Assembly: GCA_963969365.1 (NCBI GenBank)
Contig: OZ017759.1
Coordinates: 2,232,001 to 2,296,000, forward strand
Reading direction: 5' to 3'
Source: Asterochloris sp. CNOR1
Taxonomy: Eukaryota > Chlorophyta > Trebouxiophyceae > Trebouxiales > Trebouxiaceae
Length of the DNA stretch: 64,000 nucleotides
Shown one piece after another: positions 47,228 to 56,543 of this stretch (positions are counted from its first letter, which is position 1; each line of letters begins with the position of its first letter). The notes below the pieces were generated by a model. That model was not told where the DNA came from and made no database searches. It saw nothing but the letters and a program-made list of their open reading frames with translations. Made by a program: the position numbers and the translations under genes.

Positions 47228-48499
47228 ATGGTGCTCAGCTCAGCACAGCGCAGATCTAGCCCAGGCCGGGAGGCGCCAAAGCCTGGCCGACCAGCAGCAC
47301 CGCCTCTTTTGAGCAGGGTGCAGCCTGGGAGGGCTGGCAAGGATACAACAGTGAACCGCTGGGCCGACAAGAGCGATGATTTGACTGAATGTGATGGAGG
47401 CCAAGACAGCAGCAGACTCGCCAAGCAGGCACGCCTGCCTGATGCAAGAGCAGGCAGGGCAGGTGGCAAGACAGGTGGCAGCATGGCCGTGACGCCATTG
47501 CCTGTAGTTGGTCCTTTGGCATCAACTGCAGAGCCTGATGCGCTGGTGTCTGGACCTGCTGAGACTGGGCTTTTGGCACCAGCCTCAGCAGCCTCAGCTG
47601 CTGATGCTGGTAACAACACCCCTGCCGCCCTTGAGGTGGGGGAGTTGGGGCCCGCAGTGCTGCTGACGCCTGCACCACAGGCTGCAGAAGGCAGCGACGC
47701 CGCTGCAGACATGAGGCCTGCAAAGGTCTTATCAGAAGCAGACATAAGGGCAATGGTCCAGCACATGCTTCGCGGCCGGGACCAGCAGCTGGAGCAGAAG
47801 CTCAGTGCAGTAGAACAAAAGCTGACAGATACCCAGACGCAACTGGCAGCCACCTTACAGCGGGTGCAACAGCTTGAGCAGGCACAGACCACGGCAGCCA
47901 CCAGTGGGCCAAGCCAGGCTGCAATGCAGGCAGTAGAGGCAGGGCTGCGGCAGACGCAAATGAGGACTGAGGAGCAGCAGACCCAGCTGGAACGGGTGAT
48001 TCAGGAGCGTGATGCAGACAGAGCGGCGGAGCCTGCAGATAAGAGTGTACCTGCTAATGAGGATGTGGTGGTGGCACATGGAATGACTTGCGAGGGGCCT
48101 GATGCACAGGACTTCAGCACTGAGGATGTGGGCATGCTTCAGAACCAGGTTGCTGACATGCTGAAGGATGGCCTGCACCTTGAGGGTGTTGAGGTGCTGA
48201 AGGTAGAGCGCATCAAGCTGAGAAATGCGACAGGGAAGACTCCCCCTGTGCGCATACGGGTTGCCCGCAAAGATCAATGTGCCAGTGTACTACGTGCTGC
48301 AAGTCAGCTCAAGCACCATCCAGCATTTAACAAGGTTTATCTGCAGCCAGATTTGACCCCTGAGCAGCAGATGAGGAAGCGCCTGGCCATGGGCCGCTTT
48401 CGCGACTTGCGCAAGCAGAACATCACCTGCTGCTTCCGACTGGACCGCATTTGGATCCGCACCGACAGCGGCCGGTGGCTCCTGGATAGGAGCTGCTAG
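47228..48499 (+). CDS. LINE ORF1 (RNA-binding coiled-coil protein)
   Basis: 423 residues. The first 160 residues are Pro/Ala/Gly-rich and basic at the start. A coiled coil of about 90 residues follows (MLRGRDQQLEQKLSAVEQKL and later heptads), then a C-terminal domain with VEVLKVERIKLRN, PVRIRVARK, and VYLQPDLTPEQQMRKRLA. That last phrase is typical of the C-terminal domain of L1-type ORF1 proteins (RRM plus CTD), which bind the element RNA and form the RNP. The stop is TAG at 48,497 and lies in the same frame as ORF2. Confidence 0.8.
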   Translation: MVLSSAQRRSSPGREAPKPGRPAAPPLLSRVQPGRAGKDTTVNRWADKSDDLTECDGGQDSSRLAKQARLPDARAGRAGGKTGGSMAVTPLPVVGPLASTAEPDALVSGPAETGLLAPASAASAADAGNNTPAALEVGELGPAVLLTPAPQAAEGSDAAADMRPAKVLSEADIRAMVQHMLRGRDQQLEQKLSAVEQKLTDTQTQLAATLQRVQQLEQAQTTAATSGPSQAAMQAVEAGLRQTQMRTEEQQTQLERVIQERDADRAAEPADKSVPANEDVVVAHGMTCEGPDAQDFSTEDVGMLQNQVADMLKDGLHLEGVEVLKVERIKLRNATGKTPPVRIRVARKDQCASVLRAASQLKHHPAFNKVYLQPDLTPEQQMRKRLAMGRFRDLRKQNITCCFRLDRIWIRTDSGRWLLDRSC

Positions 48500-48544
48500 G
48501 GAGAAGGGACCCATGCTGCCGAGCTCTCCGCGGTATTATGGAAC

Positions 48545-51500
48545 ATGCGCGGGGGGCTCAGCAGAGCACACCTGTCAATGCCTGATGCACTACAGAACTT
48601 GGTGGCACTGAACTGCACATTCATTTGCCTGACAGAGACCTGGCACGCCGATGGCGAACACCTGCCTGACATGCAAGGATATGTTTACCATGACCTTGTG
48701 CGCCCCAGCCACCTACAAAGTGGCAAGGTACCGCATGGGGGTATTGCTGTCTACATAAAGCGCGAGTGGGCTGACCGCTGTTCTGTTTGGAAATGTGCTC
48801 CAGATGGCACTTACCTGTGGCTGCATGTTCGCCTGGGGGGTGATCACCCTCAGCACGTTGCCTTTGCCACATGCTACATGCCCCCAGGCCACAAGCACAA
48901 AGATCTGTCCACTTTCAAGGATTTATCTGCAGACATGAGATTACTCTCTCAAGAGTTGCCCAGAGGTGTTCAGTTCTGGGTGTGTGGGGACACCAATGCC
49001 CACACGGGGACCTTGCCAGACCATGTGATGCTGGAGGGCCCTGAAATCCCTGATGCTGTACAGGCTCTAGATGAACTGCCAGAGCACGTGCCAGAAAGAA
49101 GAAATGAGTGCCCCCATGCAGTAGACAGGAGAGGTCGCCAGCAACTGCAGTTCTGCAAGGACAATTCCCTGCTCATTCTCAATGGCAGAGTCCATGGCGA
49201 CCCAACTGGCAGGACCACCTTCATGCGCGGCCGCAAGCGTGTGGTGCGCACCACGCTGGACTACCACATGGCCTCGTCAGCCCTCTACCCCTGGGCAGAG
49301 CGGCTTGAAGTCCTGCAGAAAGTAAGCACACCATACATGAGCTGCTCAGACCACCACCCTGTGATGGCACGGTTCAGGCTGCCTGCTGCACAGGAGCCCC
49401 CAGCCTACAATGGCCAGGCTGACCAGCCAGCCCACTCAAAGGCAGGGTGTCTGCAAGTGCCTGCTGTGAAGTTTGAGGCCGAAAGGGAGGAGCAGTACTG
49501 GCAGCATTTTCTGTGTGCTGCAGACCAGCAGCAGCTAGATGCGGCCTGTGCAGACCCAGAGGCTGGGGTCCTGACTATGACACGATGCTTGGCTGACGCT
49601 GCTGTGCAGACTTTTGCCCTGAAGAAGGGAAGGGGCCAGAAACCCCGCCAGTTTCCGGTGTGGTTTGATGCAGAATGCTGGGCCTCATGGTGTGAGTGGA
49701 AAGCAGCAGCAAGGGCTCCTGTGCTGACTGCCCACCACGCTGCTGCTAACAGTTTAAGATGCAGGCACCGGGCTGTCCGACGCCGCAAATATCGACAGTT
49801 TCTGACCAACGAGATGCGCCGCATGGATCACCTCTCATTGCCGGATCTTCATCGCATAGCAGGGTGGCGCAGGCGCCCTGGGTGCCCGCTGTCCAGTGCC
49901 ATCCAGGCTGCGCACATGCAGAAGGTGCTGGGCAGCCATCCCGCATCTGCTGCCGTCCCAAAGCTGCTCCCTGAAGACACCATCACAGGAGTACATATTG
50001 GCACAGATGCTTTCCTGAATGCTGACTGCACCATTTCTGATGTGCGGGCTGGTCTGCGCAAATTGAGTGCTGGCAAAGCAGCTGGCATCGATGGCATGAG
50101 TGCAGAGCTGCTGAAGCATGGGCCATTCCACATGCAACACTGCCTAGCCAAGCTGTTCACCAGCATGCTCAAGGGGACCTATCCCACGTCGCTCAGCACT
50201 GGCCTAGTCACTGCAGTGTACAAGGGAAAACGGAGGGATCCTCTCAACATGAACAGCTACCGGCCAATCACGGTCGTTCCTGTGCTGGCCAAGCTATTTG
50301 CCACAGTGATGGAGCAGCGCATGACCCGGTGGGCGGAAGCGCTCAATCTCAGAGCACCACCGCAGGCTGGCTTCCGCAGGGGCCACAGCACTGCTGGACA
50401 GCTGAGCACACTGAACATTCTGGTAAGAAAATATAGGCGGCACAACAGCAAGCTTTTCTGCTGCTTTGTTGATTTTGAGAAGGCCTTTGACACAGTGGAT
50501 CGCGGGGTGCTGTGGGCTGTCCTACAAAACCTGGGGGTGTGTGGACACTTCATGAGCTGCCTGCAAAGCATGTACGCCCAAGACTCGGCAGCGGTCAGGG
50601 CTGGAGGGGGCATATCTGAGGCATTCAGGTGCCTGCAAGGAGTGCAGCAAGGCAGCCCCCTCAGCCCACTCCTCTTTGGACTGCTGATCGATGTGCTGAA
50701 CAAGGTCATGCGCAAAGTTAAAGGAAACCATGCACCCACGCTCATGTTTCATGATGTGCCGCTGCTGCTCTTCGCAGACGATTTGGTGCTCATGAGCACA
50801 AGTGAAGAAGGACTGCAACGATTGCTGAATGCTTTACAGTTATTCTGTGAAAACAGGCGGCTCAGAGTCAATTTGGTCAAGACGGAAGTGGTGGTGTTTG
50901 AGACACAGCGCCAAGAATGCAGCATCTTCACATACAGTGGGCACCCCCTGACGCGCTCGGATTCATTCAAGTACCTGGGCCTGTGGTTTGAAGCCACCAA
51001 GGAGGGCTTTGCCAAATCCCTTGGCGAGCACCTGGAAGCTGCGCGTCAAACCATGAACAACATGCTCAGGCGCTGTGCACAGATCAGTTTGACGTGCCCG
51101 CGCCGCATCTGCAAGTTGTTTGATGCCTTGGTGCTGCCCATATTGAGCTATGGCTGTGAGGTCTGGTTCTGGGACCACAGAGCAGGCACACAAGCCACAG
51201 CGCAGCTTGAGTCTCTGCATGCACAATTTTTGCGCAGATTGCTTGGCATCCACTGCCACACACACAGTCTGATTGCACTTGCTGAGTTTGGCAGATATCC
51301 CCTGGCAGTGCATTGGCAGCGGCAAGTGGACAGGTTCAGACAACGCATTTGGGACCTCAAGCCGAAGCTTCAGAAGGAGCCCCTGCTATGGGCTATGTAT
51401 GACGGCGTCTGCTACCTGCCGCTGTACCGCGACCTCTCCTTGGCCCCCTTCTGTGCACTACAGGCACATGGCAGCGCAGAGACAGCCCCTGGCAAGAAAC

Positions 51501-51952
51501 AGCATGAGCAGCGCTTCAGGGACTGCCAGGCCGCCATCGTGGCCACCTACATGCAGATGCGGGGTCCCAACACGGCCTATGCCATGCAGACATACCTGAC
51601 CAGGATCAGAGGCTTCAGGCTACGCAGAGCCTATGCCAGCATCAGGTGCAGCAGCCACCAGCTGCGCGTACAGACTGGGCGATACCTATTGCCCCAGCTC
51701 AAGCGAGAGGACCGGACATGCCGAATCTGTGGGTCACCGAATGAGATTGAGGATGAAAGCCATATCCTGCTACACTGCCCAGGACTTGCAGACCTCCGGT
51801 CTGCTCACAGCCACCTGTTTGCGGAGCAGCAGCAGTCGTTGGCAACGCTGTTTGAACAACCACCAAGCCGAGTGGCCACATACATCAGGGCAGCACTGCT
51901 CCAGCACGCAACTATGCTGGGCATCACTGGGGGCACATCTGGGCCTAAATGA
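48545..51952 (+). CDS. LINE ORF2: endonuclease / reverse transcriptase
   Basis: 1,135 residues from the first ATG. The N-terminal domain is an EEP/APE-type endonuclease: LTETW, GDTNAHTG (near residue 147) and SDHHPV (near 268). The central domain is a reverse transcriptase: NSYRPITVVPVLAKLF, FVDFEKAFDTVD, GVQQGSPLSPLLFGLLID and the catalytic FADD (near 742). Near the C-terminus, from residue 1,058, there is a CCHC-like motif CRICGSPNEIEDESHILLHC. The sequence LWNMRG, which carries the conserved Asn of the endonuclease, begins upstream of this ATG, so translation probably starts earlier. The frame is intact, so the copy may be young. Confidence 0.95.
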   Translation: MRGGLSRAHLSMPDALQNLVALNCTFICLTETWHADGEHLPDMQGYVYHDLVRPSHLQSGKVPHGGIAVYIKREWADRCSVWKCAPDGTYLWLHVRLGGDHPQHVAFATCYMPPGHKHKDLSTFKDLSADMRLLSQELPRGVQFWVCGDTNAHTGTLPDHVMLEGPEIPDAVQALDELPEHVPERRNECPHAVDRRGRQQLQFCKDNSLLILNGRVHGDPTGRTTFMRGRKRVVRTTLDYHMASSALYPWAERLEVLQKVSTPYMSCSDHHPVMARFRLPAAQEPPAYNGQADQPAHSKAGCLQVPAVKFEAEREEQYWQHFLCAADQQQLDAACADPEAGVLTMTRCLADAAVQTFALKKGRGQKPRQFPVWFDAECWASWCEWKAAARAPVLTAHHAAANSLRCRHRAVRRRKYRQFLTNEMRRMDHLSLPDLHRIAGWRRRPGCPLSSAIQAAHMQKVLGSHPASAAVPKLLPEDTITGVHIGTDAFLNADCTISDVRAGLRKLSAGKAAGIDGMSAELLKHGPFHMQHCLAKLFTSMLKGTYPTSLSTGLVTAVYKGKRRDPLNMNSYRPITVVPVLAKLFATVMEQRMTRWAEALNLRAPPQAGFRRGHSTAGQLSTLNILVRKYRRHNSKLFCCFVDFEKAFDTVDRGVLWAVLQNLGVCGHFMSCLQSMYAQDSAAVRAGGGISEAFRCLQGVQQGSPLSPLLFGLLIDVLNKVMRKVKGNHAPTLMFHDVPLLLFADDLVLMSTSEEGLQRLLNALQLFCENRRLRVNLVKTEVVVFETQRQECSIFTYSGHPLTRSDSFKYLGLWFEATKEGFAKSLGEHLEAARQTMNNMLRRCAQISLTCPRRICKLFDALVLPILSYGCEVWFWDHRAGTQATAQLESLHAQFLRRLLGIHCHTHSLIALAEFGRYPLAVHWQRQVDRFRQRIWDLKPKLQKEPLLWAMYDGVCYLPLYRDLSLAPFCALQAHGSAETAPGKKQHEQRFRDCQAAIVATYMQMRGPNTAYAMQTYLTRIRGFRLRRAYASIRCSSHQLRVQTGRYLLPQLKREDRTCRICGSPNEIEDESHILLHCPGLADLRSAHSHLFAEQQQSLATLFEQPPSRVATYIRAALLQHATMLGITGGTSGPK

Positions 51953-52530
51953 GGAACAGACACCCTGGGTGACCCCTCTATGTGCCGTGATGTGTCCCCA
52001 GCTTACCAGCTGCTGATTAGAGCCCCAATTTCATAGCAATGCGCTAGACTCATCACATGATTGTCTTCCCCTAAGGTCCCCACGCTGAGTTGTTGCTTGG
52101 GGTGTGCCGCCTTGGAGCCTGGTGCCCTGCGAGGGGAAGACTGCTGGTCACAGTCATACCCAAGCATAACTCTCTCATGACTGCGAAGTCTACGAGCTGA
52201 GAGGGCGTGGCAAGCCAGTCAGGGGGGCTGAGCCCCCCCCTGCGCCATACAGGATCCAGGGTGTTTGCATTTCGGGCAGCAACCTCAGCTAGCAGTCCAA
52301 CGTGGTGATGAAGCCCAGCACAGTGCCAAGGCCTGCTATGAGCGCCGGCTCCCTCTTTACCAGCCAAGTACAGTGACCTGCTTGATATGCCTGTACTGCT
52401 TCTTTTTGTACCCCTACACCTTCAGCAAAGTTCATTGGTAGGATGAAATGATCATAGTCCTATGCCCGTGCATTGAGGCTACGGACTTTAAATTTAAATC
52501 ATCATCATCAAAGTTCCCAGATCCATCTTC

Positions 52531-54841
52531 ATGCAGCACTACCAAGTGCCATCTGCTCAGTACAGCAGCTACATTAACCATGTCATCAACCTGGGGCTGG
52601 CTGGGGACTACATAGCACAACTGCATGGCAGTTGCTCCTCAGACAGCCCCCGTTCTCTCAGAGCGGCCTTTAATCAAGCCTGCAGACACCTGTCTGGCGT
52701 GGTGGATGATCTCCAGCCAGTGCCGGTCTCTGCCCTTGGTGTGCACAGTTTAGAGACCTTGGGCCAGCAGAATGGAGCACCAATCCCAGACGCAGCAGTT
52801 GGCTTTGCAGCAACCATGCCTAACACTCCTGAGGAGGAAGCTCGTATTCTCCGGTGCACCCAGCACATCAATGTACGTCATGGTGCGGCTAAGCCACAGA
52901 ACACAGTCCAGGCTGAAAAATTCGCTGCCAAGCTCTGGAAGGTAGACACCGTAGGCCTTTGATCCCGTTCTTCATGGCGCCCTTGATGCTTACGAGGACA
53001 TGTCGCTCACACACACCCATTCTTGCAGAGATACTGTGAGCAGGAGGCGTCCCCTGACGGCAACCTCATGTCCCAGGCCAAGATTTGTGAGTTCTCGATA
53101 TGGCTTGTGGATGAGGCAGTGCAGCAGAATGGTGCTCGATACTCATTCAGCAGTGCGGGGTGAGAGGCCACTCCACTGCCGTGTCTGAGCTGCACTCAAG
53201 TCTTGCCCTCCCCAACTTTGGACTGGTGTGTGCAGTGATTATCTGTGCCACCTCAAGGAAGTCCGCAGAGAGCAGTACTCACAGGGCCACATCACCTCAG
53301 ATGTACCCGCACCCCTGGAGATTCAGGCAGTTAGGGACTTGGTCCGTGCACGTGGCAAGGAGATGCAGGCTGAGAACCTCAATGCGCAGGTGGCAGCTCA
53401 GGTGTGTATGGACCTCAGAGGGCTTCCCTGTTTTGAGGTCGATGTCGGTGGACTGTGGTGGGCTGGCATCAGCCTGGATCAACGAAGCTGGCGTCTTTGC
53501 CCTGACCATGGCTTCCAAGCTGCCATCGGCCAAGAAGTCTCAGCGCTGGGTGTTCTCAGGGTTGGCTGAACAGATGACTGACATGCTTCCTAGCTCTGCT
53601 TTATTCATCCACTTATCTCCATGAGATTTTCTGTCTGTCTTGAAACGTTCCATCAGCTCGGCTGGCACAAGCCCAGCCGCTACTTGTGACTTTCATGCGT
53701 CAAGTTGCTGTTTGAATGTGCAGGTGGATGCTGCACTGAGCGCAGGGCAGCTTCGCCAGTCCCTGCAAGAAGCTTTCCAGCAGAAGCAGTGGCAGTGGGC
53801 CTGTCTGCTGAGGATGGCAATGACGTTCCTGCCAGCCACACGGGCCGCTCTGATGACCTGACAGTGCTCCTGCGCCAAGCTGGCGTGCGATGCCACCCTG
53901 CACATCGTTTGCTGGCGCCCTTACGTGCCATCGACCACCTGCGGCAGGTGTTTGTGCAGAATGCCAGCTTGAGAATTCAGTCATATGGGGACCAGTGGCT
54001 CCGCACCATCCCGCCAGCAGCCAGTCGCCTTCTGCAGAGCGCTGTAGGCAAGCAGCTGCGGCAAGAGACATGGGACAAACACATTGCCGCTGAGAGGATT
54101 CTCAAAGACAAAAATGAGTTTTTCACCAACCCAATGGTGAGCGCTGTGGCCTTGAGGTGTCCAGATCTAGATCAACCATGCTCTGACCGTTTCCCCTGCC
54201 ATGTCGCAGGCTTTCTTCAAGACGCTGAGTGGAAAGGAGGCCACGCCTATGCCAGTTGCCCCTGTGGTGATGCTGCCCCAGGTGCCTCTTTCCAGTGTTC
54301 AGCCTCCAGCATCCGCCAACCCCATGCCGTGGATGCCTCTGGCTTCAAAGGCCAGCCATGGCGTTACTCTGCCGCCTCAGGCCCTCAGTGCGCTGAGCCC
54401 CGGGGATGAGAGGGACTCCTTTTTGGTCGAGAAACAGGTATGCAGTCAATTGCCTTTCAGCTTGAGCGCCTGTGTACTGGTCAGACCTTGTCGCCTTGTG
54501 AACTGCAGGGGTGGAAGCTCTCAGATTTCCAGACAGTCCCAGAAGCATTTGAGGCGTTCTCCAAGATCTCAGCGGTGCCTTCAGACCTCCGCAGGTGGCA
54601 TGGCAGCAGGAAAGAAGCAAGGGCCAGCAGCATGGCCTTCTCAAGATTCAAAAATGGCATCGCTGCTGAGGTCAGGAACCGCATGGTGGCCTTGGGAAGC
54701 ACCATGGCTGCTGTGGTCGGGGCTTTAGAAATGGAACGTGAGCGAATGTCCGCCACCAGGACAATCAGCTCACTGCAGCAGCTATGCAGCAGGTACAGCA
54801 GTGACTCCAAGCTGCTTGGCAATTGTAAGCAGAGCAGCTGA
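52531..54841 (+). pseudogene. Crypton-like tyrosine recombinase gene, left (internally deleted) copy
   Basis: Same gene as the right copy in inverse orientation. Exon 1 (52531-52941) starts MQHYQVPSAQYSSYINHVIN and ends KFAAKLWK. Exon 2 (53029-53159) encodes RYCEQEASPDGNLMSQAKIC. The next exon encodes DYLCHLKEVRREQYSQGHIT, and another starts at about 53,723 (VDAALSAGQLRQSLQEAFQQ). At about 53,850 a single-base loss breaks the frame just after FLPAT. At about 53,860 roughly 910 bp present in the right arm are missing, removing the catalytic core. The C-terminal exons with the GCR1_C-like domain remain. This copy cannot encode a working recombinase. Confidence 0.8.
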
Positions 54842-54894
54842 GCAAGCCTTTGATTGTTTGCTGATCTAAATCGAAATTCCTACCGCCAACTACC

Positions 54895-55245
54895 TGCACA
54901 GGTAAATTTCACTGCTGAAAGTCATATCTTACTGAGCGGTGTAACATTTCACTCAGAAAGTCAGATTTCACTCCACAAAACAGATCTCACGCAAGGGGGC
55001 AAGCCTGCAGGCTTGCCCCCCCAACAGACTACACTTGAAACACTCTTGGTCTACATGAACTGAAGATCTGCATGTCCGCGTAACCCCTTTCTCTGGGCCA
55101 ATCAACCACTTTTGGCTTGCCACTGCACAACAAAGGTTCCATTACACTTGAAGTACACTTGAAGGTATTACTCAGAGGGAGCTGGCCTGACCAACACATG
55201 TGGTGGCTTTTTGGACCTGGCAGCATCTACACTTGAATCCCTGGT
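54895..55245. repeat. Iteron-like short repeats, left arm
   Basis: Downstream of the recombinase frame lie three spaced copies of ATTTCACT, two followed by GAAAGTCA(T/G)A-like sequence (54,905-54,985), and four copies of ACACTTGAA (near 55,030, 55,145, 55,155 and 55,230). The right arm holds the inverted set. Such arrays could be recombinase-binding sites; that is inference. Confidence 0.6.
54995..55020. repeat. Perfect 26-bp palindrome, left arm
   Basis: GGGGGCAAGCCTG followed directly by its exact reverse complement CAGGCTTGCCCCC. It lies 150 bp after the recombinase stop and could form a strong hairpin. Confidence 0.9.
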
Positions 55246-55403
55246 GGCACAAGAGGACCTCCTGGGCCCTTGAAAAGGGCTGCACTCGCGCAATCTGTGC
55301 ATCTGTTACAAAGTCATACGGTGTGGTACGTGGACGCACCTTCCACACCTGTGCTGTGGCATGGTGATTCAGACAAGTTCATGATCTTGTAAACAAGCTT
55401 GCA

Positions 55404-55919
55404 TCATCTGGCCTTCATCACATCAGCAATAACTGCTGCTGGCAGATTGTAACTGACACATGCCCTTGCTGGCGCACGACCAGACGTCCATCCAGGAGGT
55501 GGGTAGTCCTTGAATAGATCAATGAATGCCTCCTCGTAGAGCTGCTTTAACTTGGGAACTGTGAGCATCCTGTTAGACTGCAACTTCCTGATTGGCTCAA
55601 GGAGCCTGAATCTGTGAAAATCAGGAGGGTGTCCCTCCAGAAAGTTGTGCTTGACCACCACCTCCTCCCTTTGGCTTAGCCCGTCTGGCCCCTGCATATA
55701 CTTCATGCTGCGCTTCCGCTTGCTGGTTTGCTCCTGTTTGGGTAGGGCCTTGAACTCCTCCTCATCATAGGCAGGGTTGGGGACGAAGTCACCCTCCACG
55801 CGCTTGGGCACAGTACTGAAGAAGCCCGGTACCTTCGGCAAGGTATATATGGTGCAACCCACACTCTTCGCGGCGGCTTCCAGCAGACGCTGGAAATCCT
55901 CATAGTTTTTGCACTGCAA
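55404..55919 (-). CDS. Hypothetical ORF spanning the palindrome loop
   Basis: Open frame of 171 codons with no ATG at its start: the first codon is TTG within GTTGCAG|TGC, which looks like a splice acceptor. It is therefore probably an internal or terminal exon of a second gene of the element, downstream of the right recombinase copy and on its strand. Visible features: NYEDFQRLLEAAAKSVGCTI, a proline-containing KVPGFF turn, a basic QTSKRKRSMKY, and FHRFRLLEPIRKLQ. The last codons lie in the left arm. An exon further upstream (56,185-55,993, minus) has a plausible frame, but the phases I tried do not join. Family not recognised. Confidence 0.45.
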   Translation of the reverse strand: MQCKNYEDFQRLLEAAAKSVGCTIYTLPKVPGFFSTVPKRVEGDFVPNPAYDEEEFKALPKQEQTSKRKRSMKYMQGPDGLSQREEVVVKHNFLEGHPPDFHRFRLLEPIRKLQSNRMLTVPKLKQLYEEAFIDLFKDYPPPGWTSGRAPARACVSYNLPAAVIADVMKAR

Positions 55920-56364
55920 CTCACATCCAGAGTTTACAATCTGCCAGCAGCAGTTATTGCTGATGTGATGAAGGCCAGATGATGCAAGCTTGTTTACAAG
56001 ATCATGAACTTGTCTGAATCACCATGCCACAGCACAGGTGTGGAAGGTGCGTCCACGTACCACACCGTATACTTTGTAACAGATGCACAGATTGCGCGAG
56101 TGCAGCCCTTTTCAAGGGCCCAGGAGGTCCTCTTGTGCCACCAGGGATTCAAGTGTAGATGCTGCCAGGTCCAAAAAGCCACCACATGTGTTGGTCAGGC
56201 CAGCTCCCTCTGAGTAATACCTTCAAGTGTACTTCAAGTGTAGTGGAACCTTTGTTGTGCAGTGGCAAGCCAAAAGTGGTTGATTGGCCCAGAGAAAGGG
56301 GTTACGCGGACATGCAGATCTTCAGTTCATGTAGACCAAGAGTGTTTCAAGTGTAGTCTGTTGG

Positions 56365-56390
56365 GGGGGCAAGCCTGCAGGCTTGCCCCC
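56365..56390. repeat. Perfect 26-bp palindrome, right arm
   Basis: Same sequence as at 54,995-55,020 (GGGGGCAAGCCTG plus its reverse complement), located about 155 bp beyond the right recombinase stop. Its conservation in both arms suggests selection or recent duplication. Confidence 0.9.
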
Positions 56391-56543
56391 TTGCGTGAGA
56401 TCTGTTTTGTGGAGTGAAATCTGACTTTCTGAGTGAAATGTTACACCGCTCAGTAAGATATGACTTTCAGCAGTGAAATTTACCTGTGCAGGTAGTTGGC
56501 GGTAGGAATTTCGATTTAGATCAGCAAACAATCAAAGGCTTGC

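Larger units (their letters stand above)
47220..52509 (+). mobile_element. Non-LTR (LINE, L1-like) retrotransposon
   Basis: An element of about 5.3 kb with ORF1, ORF2 and a 3' UTR ending in a short ATC/CAT run (ATCATCATC). Its borders are set by the uninterrupted right palindrome arm, whose reverse complement reads GCGCGCCAAAGTTCCCC with no insert. Only 2-3 bp (AA/CAA) is repeated at the junctions, so there is no long target-site duplication. The ORF1 start lies about 8 bp from the left junction, so the 5' end is very short or truncated. Confidence 0.85.

Noticed and set aside
47194-47901. 235-codon open frame on the minus strand
   Set aside because: It is the mirror of LINE ORF1; its Ser/Cys-rich content comes from the antisense of Ala/Gln/Gly codons.
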